This document shows positions 35,701 through 47,700 of a stretch of DNA of 64,000 bases, in pieces. The translations under genes were made by a program, and so were the position numbers. Under the pieces are notes generated by a model. It was not told the DNA's origin and searched no databases. It saw nothing but the letters and a program-made list of their open reading frames with translations. The stretch's first letter is position 1. Each line of letters starts with the position of its first letter. The DNA is from Calliopum simillimum (lineage: Eukaryota > Arthropoda > Insecta > Diptera > Lauxaniidae): the NCBI GenBank assembly GCA_951812925.1, contig OX638371.1, forward strand, positions 2,976,001-3,040,000, in the 5' to 3' direction.

Positions 35701-38700
35701 TCACACGAAGGTTTAGAAGCACGAACATGGAAAAAATTCTGTTCTTACATAAAAATATGGAAAATAATGTATAAGTGAAGTGTTTAGAATGAAAATGCAG
35801 TAAGTCAAACAAAAAAACTTATTAGATTTGTCCAAAAAGATTAAGTGAGCATGTATAATGTTTGTTTTTTCTCGTTTGAAAAAAAAAAAAAAGTTGTGCG
35901 GGCCCGGTCTTTTTCTCAAGTGCTTGTTTCGTGTTCGTCGGTTGGGCCCGTTTCCTCTAGGTTAGGTTAGGTTAGCGCGGGAGATGGCAGTTGCCATCAT
36001 AACTTAGGCCGCGATTAGGCCCATTGTATACCCGATATATAACTTCGTTGTTAACCTATGTGACCCATTTAGAAATTTTTATAAACTCCAAAATGGATTT
36101 GGGACTCTTATGAGCTATATCTTCAAGAGAGTCGAAGAAGTGACTTTCGAACACCTTAAAACGTCGGTTAGCCAACGCTGGGCATTCACAAAGGAAATGA
36201 AAAATGGACTCTTCGACGTCAGAATCTTTACAACTTCTACAAAGATCTCCTACGTCAGTAAGGCCCAGTCTAGAAGCGTGTCTGCCTATAAAATAGTGCC
36301 CTGTAATGACACCAATTAAAGTTCTGAGACTTTGTCTATCTAATGAAATAATTCTACGTGTTCTGTTAGCGTCATACAGTGGCCATATCGCCCTTGACGT
36401 AACACATGTGGTTAAGTTTGACCATCTAAAATTAGCCCACAAAATACATTTAGAGTCAATGTTGGCTCTTATCAATGCAAGTGGTTTCATAATATAGGTT
36501 TCAGAAATTATGTCAGTTAAAGACCCTTTCCTAGCAAGTTCATCAGCATTTTCATTACCAACGAAATTACTGTGTCCAGGAACCCAACATATTGTAAGAT
36601 TACATAGCTGCCCTACTTCACATAGGGATTTCCTGCAGCTAAGGACTAAACGGGACTTAGTAATATTGGACCCAAGGGCCCTAATGGCTGCCTGACTATC
36701 AACGTAAATAACAAATGTGTCACAACATTCATTAATTTTGGGTTTAATAATTTGGCATGCCTTTCACACAGCCAGAATTTCCGCTTGAAATACACTGCAG
36801 TAACGGGGTAAAGCAAAAGACTCGCTGCTATTCAAGTCTTTGGAAAAGACCCCAGCACCTACACCAGACTCCATTTTCGAGCCGTCAGTGTATATTTCTT
36901 TGGAATTCAGAATCGGAGTCCAACCGTTTCTTTCAGGTATTTTCACTTGAAAGTTGGTTGAGAACGTTAAAGTGGGATTGATGTAATCAGTCCCATTGTC
37001 AATATCACAACCAGGGAATCGTGCAAAAATACTGCCATGGCCATAAGGTTTCGACTTCGGGGGATTACCGTATGAGTTCTCCCGTTTCCTCTAGTTGAGC
37101 GTAAAAATCATTTCGCAAGCTTGCAAAGAACTACTATAAATTTTATTAATGAAGATTTTGTTTCTGCTAAAATTCGGGCCCTCCAAAAAACTCCGGGCCC
37201 GGGGGAATCCCTCCTTACCTACCTTTTTCGTCAGGCCTGGGTAAGACCGTTTATATGGGAACGGTGGCCATGAATAGTAATAATAGAGCTAGGCTGAAAT
37301 TAAGTACAAATGTTTCTACGATGGACGCAATGAAAATTTGTGATTTTGAACAAAATCGATTCAGGGACAGGCCTACCTCCCATACAAAGTTGGAGCGTGG
37401 TCGAAATTTTTTTTCAAAATAGGTATCAATTTCCATTAACTTGGCAACGATGAACTCAAAAATTTTAAAAAATTTACGCTATCTGTGATAATTTTCAAGT
37501 TTTTACAAACATCCAAAAATATTTATCATAATAACACGAAATTTGAGTTATAAAAATTGAAGTAAACAGTTGAAATTGGAACGAGCCAAATTTATGGATG
37601 TGAATAAAATTATTTATGATATACTTATATTCAAGTATATATAAAATTAGAGTGTTTACTTCAATAAATTTACTAAATTTATCTTACCAACATCGTGTAT
37701 GTAGAAGGCTAAACTGTGTAAAAGAAAACTTTGCAAAAACACATCCAAAAACAACTTTTATAATCTAGAAATGTGGGCCAATATTTGTATATAAGACTTA
37801 ATTGGGGATTCGCGGGGATATATAATTATACAATTAAAGGTTTAAGTGGAATACTTATAGTTTTATGAAAAAGACAAAAAAAGTACATAGGAAACAGTAT
37901 GATTATAAAAAGTACGCCACAAGATATACCCATTTTTTTAGTTAAATACAAAGCTAATACCTTAATTTTGAATTTCCATTTGAAATAATTTAAATTTAAA
38001 AACTTACAAAAAAAAAAAAATTATCGATTAAAAAGCTTGTTTATATCACTGTGCAGCCGCAAGTTTTTAAGCTTCTCTGAGGGGAAAGTGCAAACATTTT
38101 TTGATCGGCAGCTTTTTAATTTAGCTTTTAAACGTAATCAAAGTTAGCTCGTCAGTTTCGAAATGAACAAAACCGTTAAATGGTTTCGCATTTCGCAATA
38201 TTGATGGTCTTATTTACGACGAAGCAACCACAAATACCTACTCCAAAACAATTATGACAAGCTTTGCAGAACTTTTATACAAAATCGAGCAAGAGGGCGT
38301 GGCATCTTCAACCCAATTTAGCATAAATACTAGAATTGATTCATGCAAGCACTATATCAAATCAGCGAAATCCAGACAAGAGGACGTGGAATCTCCCGAT
38401 ATACTAATAAGTAGATATATCAGACAAATTGTAAAAAATGTTGAATGGAAAAGTAAAAAGGTGGCACAGGAAAAAATAACAGTGAGCTCTGCGATATTTG
38501 AATAATTTTTTTGCATTTTATGAAAAACATTGATGACCACTCAGGCTATTTTTTTAAAAGGGGAAGAGCAGAACAGTCTAGTGCACTTAATGGTATAAAG
38601 AAGAAAAACTCCTTGCGTTCTAAGTTTATAAAACAGCAAAAACCATGTTTTTGCACTTTCAGGTTAGGATATTTCGAAATCCTGACGTGGTAGAGGGATC

Positions 38701-41700
38701 TTGAATTTGGATTCTGCACAACGAAATCTATTGGAATCGTTTTTTAAACTAAGAAAAGTGCACATTCCAGGTCTGTACAAACATTAGTGAATGAGGTGCA
38801 AAACTGTGATAATGTTTCCGAAGTGGTCTTTTGTTCATTATTTTTCTATGGTGTGAAGTTCGGTGAAATTGTTCACATATTTGAAAAGACGGAAGGGTAA
38901 GCTTCCCTTTGGTTCATACTTTTTTTTTAGTTATTTAATTAGAACGGACGCTATAGTAGTATGTTGCAGAAAACAGAAAACATGTTGACAGTTTCGCTTC
39001 TCACTCTATGTAAGAACTTAAAATCACCAAAAGCAGAGCCACAAAAAGTGTTAAGTAAAACAATAACAGATTCTACACATGTAGACTAAAAATTAAAAAC
39101 AAAATATTTTTTTTAAAACAATGCGAATTATATTGTCTGAAAACAATTTTTTTTTTTATTTATAAATTCCACAATAGATTTATTGTATGCGGTAGAAGTA
39201 GCTAAGTATATGGGAGCGTGCTTCACAGTTCGTTGCACATTTTGACATCGACATTGATTGAATCTCATTTCATGATTCCGCGGATTTCTGTACAACAGCC
39301 AACGACGGCGACGCTTTATTTAAATATTAACAATGTTAATGCACTTTCAGGCAGATAATAATACGCAATAATTTATAAAATATAAAATAAATATGCCCCT
39401 ATGTTTTTAGTGCGGTTTTTTATCAACGTCGCTTTTATTTATGACAATTTAAATGTGTAAAAAAACAAAAATACAAATACTTTTATTTTGCATAAAGTGA
39501 GTGAGTGACAACTGGAAGTTGCCAACCTCCATTGTTATAGGTTAGCTGCTGCTGTGAATGTGCCTGCTGTCAATGTAAACGAGGAGGCCTTGAGAACTAC
39601 AATATTACACTACTACTGATTCTGATAAAGTTACTTATTGATGCGCATAGTCATCGCTTGATCTTTTGTTCGTACTTTTAAAACAAAAAAGAAGAAAAGA
39701 ACAAAGAACAGAGATAAAGATACTTGTATTAACCGATTTCTGCTTAATGTTCCATAAACAATTCGTGAGCAAAAACAATCTTAATTTTCTCAAATGTACG
39801 AGACCACACAAATTGTTACAGGATTTTAGAGTATCTTTTTATCTGGCAACTTTCAAAACTGAAGTGCAAAATTTCACGCTATTCATCTTCTAAAAAAAAA
39901 GATATCCCAATGCCTTTTGTACTTGATTATTGGAAAACAGAGGTTGACTTAGTGAAAAATTCTTTCGTGTCGTCTTATTTCTATGATTCGGAGAAACGAC
40001 AAAACGACCATTGAAAGAAAATGTGTCGTTTTCAAGGATAAATTCTATGACTTCAATAAAAGCCAAAAAAAAGCAGATAAAATTAGTACTCCTCTAAATT
40101 TCGCTAACCAAAAAGAACAAGTTGCTTTTCGAAATGAGTTTCAGCAAATCCACATTTCCACAAAGAGGAAAACAAAAAACAAAACAGTTTAAGTAAAAGG
40201 CGTTGGTATGGCCTTGGCTCAACAAGTTCCAGCGCATATCTTTTTATCTTTTTTCATTCATTCTTTTGTTGTTTATTTTATAAATTGTTTTTACTTTTTT
40301 CAAAACTCTTTTATATATTTTTTTTTTTGCATTAGTCGTTTGTTTAACGAGTAGTGCGATAATTTTAATAACCGGCTAAGACTTATCCATACAAACAAAT
40401 TTTTTGTTTTTGTTTCAGTTGCTGATTTGCTAATCGTCCCGTCTTGTATTTTTATTTAAAATTAGCTCTTTATAACTAAATACAAAACATTTTTCCATAT
40501 ATCTTTTTAATTTTAATTGGCATATCAAGTGCAATTCTTTTGGGAAGAGGGGTTTTTTTACACAGTTTTGCTGATTATCACACCGGGACCAAATTGAATT
40601 AAAAATATAACAATTCAATTTTTTATTTTATTTTCATCTTCCACTTATCAGTCAACAACAAATAATAAATGAAGCTTAACCGCTTTCAACCGGTTTTGGC
40701 TGTTGCGATAAGCATTTTGAACTTGATGTGAGACTTTAGCTATACTATATAGATTTTAACTGTATTCTACATATACATATGGGTCAATTTTTGAATGTGA
40801 AGACGCTTTAAATATGAGGCATTCAATCAGAATGATTAAAAAGCGCGATTTCTTTCTGAATACTTTACTTAAAATCTGATTCTATCCGAATAAAGCTTTA
40901 AGTTTAAAAATTTTTTCGCCCCATTCAAATTCTCAATTTCAGTTTTATTCTATCCATTCTTAAATGTTTTAGTTGTGGATTGGATAGTGAAAAAAAGACA
41001 ACTAAGTAGATACTAATTTGGGATCACGAGAATTCCGTGTTTTCGAAATAGGTAAGAGATGGATTGTCTTCTGTCGGTCAAAAAAAAAAAAAAAAAAATC
41101 ACAATCACAACAATTTTATCAGCCGACTATATGCTTGTATGAGTAGCACATGGTGCGATTAACTTTAATCCACCTACGTGTTAGTTTTAACGTTTACCAG
41201 AGAAGTTCAAGTTACACAAAATATATTCAGAAAATTCTATGTTTGTTATTATACTCTAAGATAGTTTGACTACTTGTATAGTGACACGTAACTGAATCTT
41301 TGCAACGCTAGCCAACCGTGGCATTAAAATTTAAACAGAAAAGATTAAATATATAAACTTATAAATAAACTATGTAAGTATATCTACATTAGAGTGGTCC
41401 AAATTTTGTATGGAAAAACCAAGAGTGTTAAAAAGTCAAGGTGCGCGCGACTTTTCTGAATCCTTGGATCCTGCTGATTTCAAAAAGTGCTTTGGAACTA
41501 AAAAAAAATTGCGTTTAGATATTCCGCAACGAGCTTGAAGGTACTTTTTTAGGAATTTTTGAGTTTTTGAGTACTTTTTTTAATTGAAACGCTGCATCTT
41601 TTTAACCAGATAAGGTATTTGCAAAAATTAAATTGCATTTTTGTAAGAATATATTGAGCCAAATTCTGCATCAATAATAATAAATCTTGTCTTTCCCAAT

Positions 41701-44700
41701 TTTTTTTATCGGCACTTTAAACTTCAAAATTTGGTAATTTTTTGAGGTGTTTGCACATTCAAGAACCGATTTTTTTCTTATTTTGCTTTAGCAAATTTTT
41801 TTTATATTACTATTTTTTTATGCATTAATTTATCTATCAAATGATTCCAACAACTAAGCTATAAGCTTCACTTTACTTACTAAAAACCGTAAAATATAAT
41901 CAAATTTGGCCAAAAAAAAAACTTTGAGTTTAAAATTTTCGTGGTGAAACAGAAACAACAATAGTCATTTGCGATGTATGTGTTCATGAAAATTCTAAAT
42001 CCGGTCTCAGAATTGCTCTATCTTGCACGGTTTTAGAGATATCCTAACCTAAAAATGCAAAAAACACAGTTTTTGCTATTTTTGAAGCTGTTATATCACA
42101 ACATGGTAACTTTCAGCCTGGTATGGAAGATAAAAGTGACAGCCTTTTTCTTCAAAACCCAATTTAAATTATATCGATATTTCTTTGTTCCTCCGAAATA
42201 TCGTAAGCAGAAATAACAAAAAAGCGTGTTTTTTGCACTTTTTCAACTTTTTAGGTTAGAATAACTCCAAGAACAAAAAAGATATCGGTATAATTTAAAT
42301 TGAATTTGAAAGAAACAGACTGGCACTTTTAACCACTATACCACTTTTTGTGGCTGAAAGTAACCTTGACTTGTAATATCACTATAAAAAGAGCAAAAAC
42401 GGTGTTTCTTATACTTTTATGCAAAGATATCTCCTTAACCGTACAAGATGCAGCAATTTTGATTTCGAATTCAGAATCAACGTCAATAAATACATCCAAA
42501 ATGGCTATTTTAGTTTCTTTTTGATTTATTTATTTTTTTAGTTTATTTAGAAAATCTATGAAAACTAAGTGTTAACCTATTTTCCCAAAAATATCATGAA
42601 CTGCCAAGGTTTCGATATTGCGAAGAATGTTGTTTTACTCAGAAGATTAGGAACTAATGAATGTATAAGAAAAAAGTGGTACCTTACGTCATCCCATTAA
42701 GATATCTTATTTCAATGCCTTGAAAACATGAAAATTAATTTTTTTTTAAGCCCAATTTAATTATACTTAATTGTTTTTAGTGAGTAAAAGTGTTACTAAA
42801 AGCTTAGTTGTTGAAATTATTTTAAAGATAAATTAATGCTTAAAAATATAACAATTTAAAAAAAAATTTGCTAGAGCAAAATAAGAAAAAAATCAGTTCT
42901 TGAATGTGCAAACACCTCAAAAAATTAACAAATTTTGAAGTTTAAAGTGCTGCTAAAAAAAATTGGGAAAGACTAGATTTATTATTATTGATGCAAAATT
43001 TGGCTCAATATATTCTTACAAAAATGCAATTTAATTTTTGCAAATACCTTATCTGGTTAAAAAGATGTAGCGTTTAAATTAAAAAAAGTACTCAAAAATT
43101 CCTAAAAAAGTACCTTCAAGCTCGTTGCGGAATATCTAAACGCAATTTTTTTTTGGTTCCAAAGCACTTTTTGTAATCAGTAGGATTCAAGGATTGAGAA
43201 AAGTCGCGCGCACCTTGACTTTTTAACACTTTCGGATTTTGGACCACTCTAATCTACATGTGTGTAAAAAAATAAGAAAAATAATAAGCCGTTTATGATG
43301 GTTTGGGACCTCCTATTCACGAATATAATCTTGGTTTATTTCCATCACGTCAGGATTTTTAAATATTCCAATTTTTATAACCTCAAAAATAACGAAAAAT
43401 CGTGTGTTTTGCTCAGTTATATTCAAATTACTTGAAATTCTCACGTTATAGAGCAATTCTGTAATCGGATTTGGGCTTAACGTCAAGTACATTGGAAATA
43501 ACTCTTGTCGTTTTAAGTGGGTTACCCTTGTTGGCCTGTGCAGCATTTGAAAACTTATTAGAGGTAATCTCGATCTAGAGTAACGTCCTGAGTAACAGAG
43601 TAACAGGGTAACAGTGCACAACCACAACAACAAAATATACGTAAGTTACTCTGGTACTCTTTAAACCTTTTAGTCAAGCTATTTTCTAGTGTAAAAAAAT
43701 CTTAAGGCAACGGTTCATTCAGTACGTCGAGTACGTCACGTCGTTTTTTTCGACTGATAGCTAAGTTAAAAATATGAGTTTATATCAAGTGTGGCCCAAT
43801 CAGTACGTCTTCGTCAACGCAACGTACAAAAGTTGCCCAACTCCCAACTTTCGACGTACAGTGGCTCACAGCTTATTTCTTGCAGTCATTTTTTTTAAGT
43901 TTAAAACACTGTATCTTTAAAACTAATTCGTATACATATTATCAAATTTTAAATGCAGGCTTAGACGGGAATGTCTATTGTTTATAATAAGTAAAAGAAA
44001 ATCCATATAATTTGATTCTGAGACGCTTAAGGCGGAAAAAACCGACCGAGCAGGAGAAATTCAAGTCACAGCTTATTTCGTGCAGATGTTTATTTTCCCT
44101 TTGGAGCCAGCATTTCGCGTTATTTAATGTGATTTTCTTTTTCTTTATTCTCTGTGTGGTATTCTCAACCAGATGCAGCCAATTTTTAGTTTGATCATGT
44201 ACATGTAGGGGAGGGGGGGCTAGTGTGGACTGGGGGTAGTGTGGACAAATTCAAATTCTCGCGCCGTTTTGAATTTTTTGTTTCTGTTTTATATTTTTCA
44301 AGTTGGTATTTGCACTCTGCATCACCAGAAAAAAGTTCATTTGTTGACAGTTCAGCTTTCCATGATAACGTGACCCGAACGTGTTTTAAGCAGCAAAAAG
44401 TAATTTTTTTGTTGCTTCGTAATTTCAGTGATACTTTTAAACTAATTATTCTTTTGCTGTAGTGTTAATAGATAATAAAGGGTGTTTTTTTTAGAGGTTT
44501 GTTTTTCGAATAGAGATAAAATTGGCATTTTGTGGTCAAATCTGGCAACTCTAATGTCATTTATGTTCAGTTTGGTTTGCCATTTCATCATGAACAGGTT
44601 GACAAAAGAACAACGCTTGCAAATCGTGCAAATTTATTTCGAAAATAATGGTTCAGTTCGCAAAGTTTACCGCAAGCTCCGTCCATTTTATGGTCGACAT

Positions 44701-47700
44701 AATCGTCCATCAGAGCAATTAATTCGGTTAACCATGGATCGTTTTCGCACTACGTTTACTCTATGTGATAATACGCATCCGCAGAGACGTCGAACAGTGC
44801 GCACCGAAGAAACAATTGCCACTGTAGAGCAAAATGTTGAAGAGGACCCGAATGAATCGATTCGCCTCCGTGCACAGCAATTGGAGCTTTGTCCATCAAC
44901 TTTATGGAAGATTTTGGCTTGCGACCTTACAAGATCCAGCTTGTGCAAGAATTAAAGCCGCGGGACCATGCAATGCGTCGTGATTTTGGTGTATGGGCCG
45001 AAAATGAGATTGATCTCGATGCTGATTTTCATCGCAAAATTTTGTTCAGTGATGAGGCTCATTTTTGGTTGAATGGCTACGTCAACAAGCAAAATTGCCG
45101 CATTTGGAGTGAAGAGAATCCACATGAGACCCTTGAGACGCCATTACATCCACAAAAACTGACTGTTTGGTGTGCTCTATGGGCTGGTGGAGTCATTGGG
45201 CCATACTTCATCCGAAATAATGCTGGAGAGTCAGTTACCGTTAATGGAGACCGGTAAAGAGCCATGATAACCGACTATTTTGTTCCCGAATTGGATGGCA
45301 TGAATGTGGATGAGTTGTGGTTCCAACAAGACGGCGCTACATGCCACACAGCGCACGTCAGAATCGATTTATTGAAGGAAACATTCGATGAGCGCATAAT
45401 TTCGCGGAATGGACCTGTCAATTGGCCACCAAGATCGTGTGATTTGACACCATTGGATTATTTTCTTTGGGGATATGTGAAGTCGCTCGTCTACGCCAAC
45501 AAACCAGAAACGTTAGGGGACTTGGAAGCCAACATTCGTGGCGTTATTGCTGACATACGGCCCCATATGCTCGAAAAAGTGGTTGAAAATTGGACCTGTA
45601 GAATTGGCTTTATTCGAGCCAGCCGCGGCGGCCACATGCCCGAAATCCTTCCAATAAAGCCAAATTGATGGACATTAAAACGATTTTCTTGTGTTTTATT
45701 TCAATTCGAAGTTCTATACCTCTAAAAAAAACACCCTTTACAACTAAAAATAGTGTTTATTTAAACCATTGAAATTATTTTTGAAGAACTTTACCGTAAG
45801 ATTAAAAAAAAATATTTTTGTTTAAAAAGACAAGAAGGGGCTAGTATGGACAACTGAAATGGGGCTAGTGTGGACATGTCCGCAGCAGCTGAAATGACTC
45901 CAGAAATCGTCAGACCATTTCTAAAAGCCGTTCCAAGAAAGTACGTTACTAAAAAGAAAGAACGACAGATTCACATATCCCGATTTACCGGATACCAGCG
46001 AAATTTACCGAAATGAAATAGTGGCAAAGCTGCCACAACCAAAACAACTGTCGGAAACATCTCGATCAGCAACTTATATGAAGTTTGAAACAACATGGAC
46101 AAAAAGTATTTTATATGGGCCAAATTTTCACGATCCACGGATCTCAAGATTTCGACATTACGTTTCTAAAAAGAAAGAACGATAGATCACGTATCCCGAT
46201 ATACCGGATACCAGCCAAATTCACCGAAATGAAATAGTGGCAAAGCTGCCACAAGCACAACAACTGCCGGGAGCATCTCGATCAGCAAGTTATATGAAGT
46301 TTGATATAAATTTCTCCAAATACAACATGGGATAGCAGTTAATTTTTTATTTGTATTATTATTTGTACTACATCATTATTTTCTTGAATAAACATGTATC
46401 TGAACTCTTTCTTAACGTTTTTGTATGAATTATTAAGTTTCTTATGGTGTCCACATTAGCCCCCAGTTAAATCAATGGTTGTCCACACTAGCCCCGTATA
46501 AGGGGCTAGTGTGGACAAATGTAAGCTCTTTTTAAAATAATTTAATAGTGCATTTATGAAAATAAAAATTCATAACTATTGATGCAATTATGAAGGCAAG
46601 ATGTATAAGTAATCGCTAAAAATTACTTTATTACGAAAATGATATATTTACATACATAATTTTGTAATTATATAAAAATTGTCCACACTACATTATTTTT
46701 GATATCGAGCTCAGTATTAGCACGCCCACAAAGATTAGGACTTTTAAAGCAACGTCATAATCATGGACAAGTCTAAATTTAACATATTTGAACCTGATGA
46801 CATGACATACTTATGGCGGAAACGTAATATTGAGCCGAATCGCAAAACCAAGTAGACTTTTTTGAATTTTTGTTTGCTTATGAAGGACTACTTGGGCTTT
46901 GAAGCTGTGGTCTCGGGACACGCAGCCGCCAGTTTTTGCACTGTACGAGTTACTTAGTTCTTGATGTAAGTATATCCCAGACGATTTTTGGAGCCAATAA
47001 TGTGGGTTAGTATTGATTTTGTGGACCATAAATGAATCGTCAGCGGGATTAAAATTGTAGTTTGACGCACTTTTACCCTAATTTTGGACCCGATTTGCAT
47101 GAAATAAGCTTTCAATTGTGCTTTGCATTGTAGGTGGGACTCAAACTAACATATTAAGAAGATTAGCGTATAGAATGGCCGTTCTTAAAATGGGGTATCA
47201 CCGATTTTCGTTGCTGGACGACCCATTTCTGCAGAATGCACACCCTCACGACGTGACGTATTCGACGTACTGAATGGACCGTTCGCTTTACACTTTTGCC
47301 TTTTTTTTAACTATTTCTATTTCTATAGAAACGTTTGAACTTGTTTATGATTGAGAGGCAATTTCGTTCATCAAAAAAAAATTTTGAATGAGAGCAAAAT
47401 ATTCCATTAAAAAATTTTTTTTTTTGTTATCAGCTAAAATTATTTTGAGAAACAAAAAGCAAATATACGTGCAAAGTATTGAGTATGCTCACTATTCAGA
47501 GTAACTGAGTGCACTTTTACCCTGTTACTCAGCTCGTTACTCCAGATCGTGAATAACTCTATTGATTCAATCGTTTGTGCTTATGTACTCTTCAATATCA
47601 CGCCTAAAATACTCAACATACATATTTAAAACATTCTTGCACCATATATTTTTTTGGAGCTCCCCGTACGATCAAGATAGTTGCTATGCAAAATATTCAT

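Larger units (their letters stand above)
44208..46700 (+). mobile_element. Third-level nested pogo/jerky-like element with GGGGCTAGTGTGGAC repeats
   Basis: GGGGCTAGTGTGGAC and its reverse complement occur repeatedly: 44216, 44234 (variant), 45838, 45870, 46443 (inverted variant), 46480 (inverted), 46502 and 46680 (inverted). Between copies a fragment EMTPEIVRPFLKAVPRKYVT (from about 45890) resembles the C-terminal tail of CENPB/DDE_1-type transposases. The left edge TA-GGGGAGGGGGG resembles the TIR of the element at 19928. Its right edge is uncertain. The mariner-type element below interrupts it. Confidence 0.55.
43705..47287. mobile_element. Second-level nested element, TTA target duplication
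   Basis: TTA flanks it (43702-43704 and 47288-47290). TIRs AGGCAACGGTTCATTCAGTA / (inverted) AGCGAACGGTCCATTCAGTA continue as CGTCGAGTACGTCACGTCG. The 3-bp TTA target suggests PIF/Harbinger. No intact transposase of that class is readable. Near 43858 a TA-CAGTGGCTCACAGCTTAT string, repeated in part at 44064, looks like the end of a Tc1-type element. Confidence 0.7.
43561..47559. mobile_element. Outermost element of a nested stack
   Basis: The left end GAGGTAATCTCGATCTAGAG and right end (TCCAGATCGTGAATAACTC) are inverted, followed by GAGTAACAGGGTAACAG / CTGTTACTCAGCTCG. The uninterrupted relative at 19583-19903 is only 321 bp, so about 3.6 kb here is inserted DNA. Its body resumes at 47291 with CACTTTTGCC, exactly where the short copy continues. 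Confidence 0.8.
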
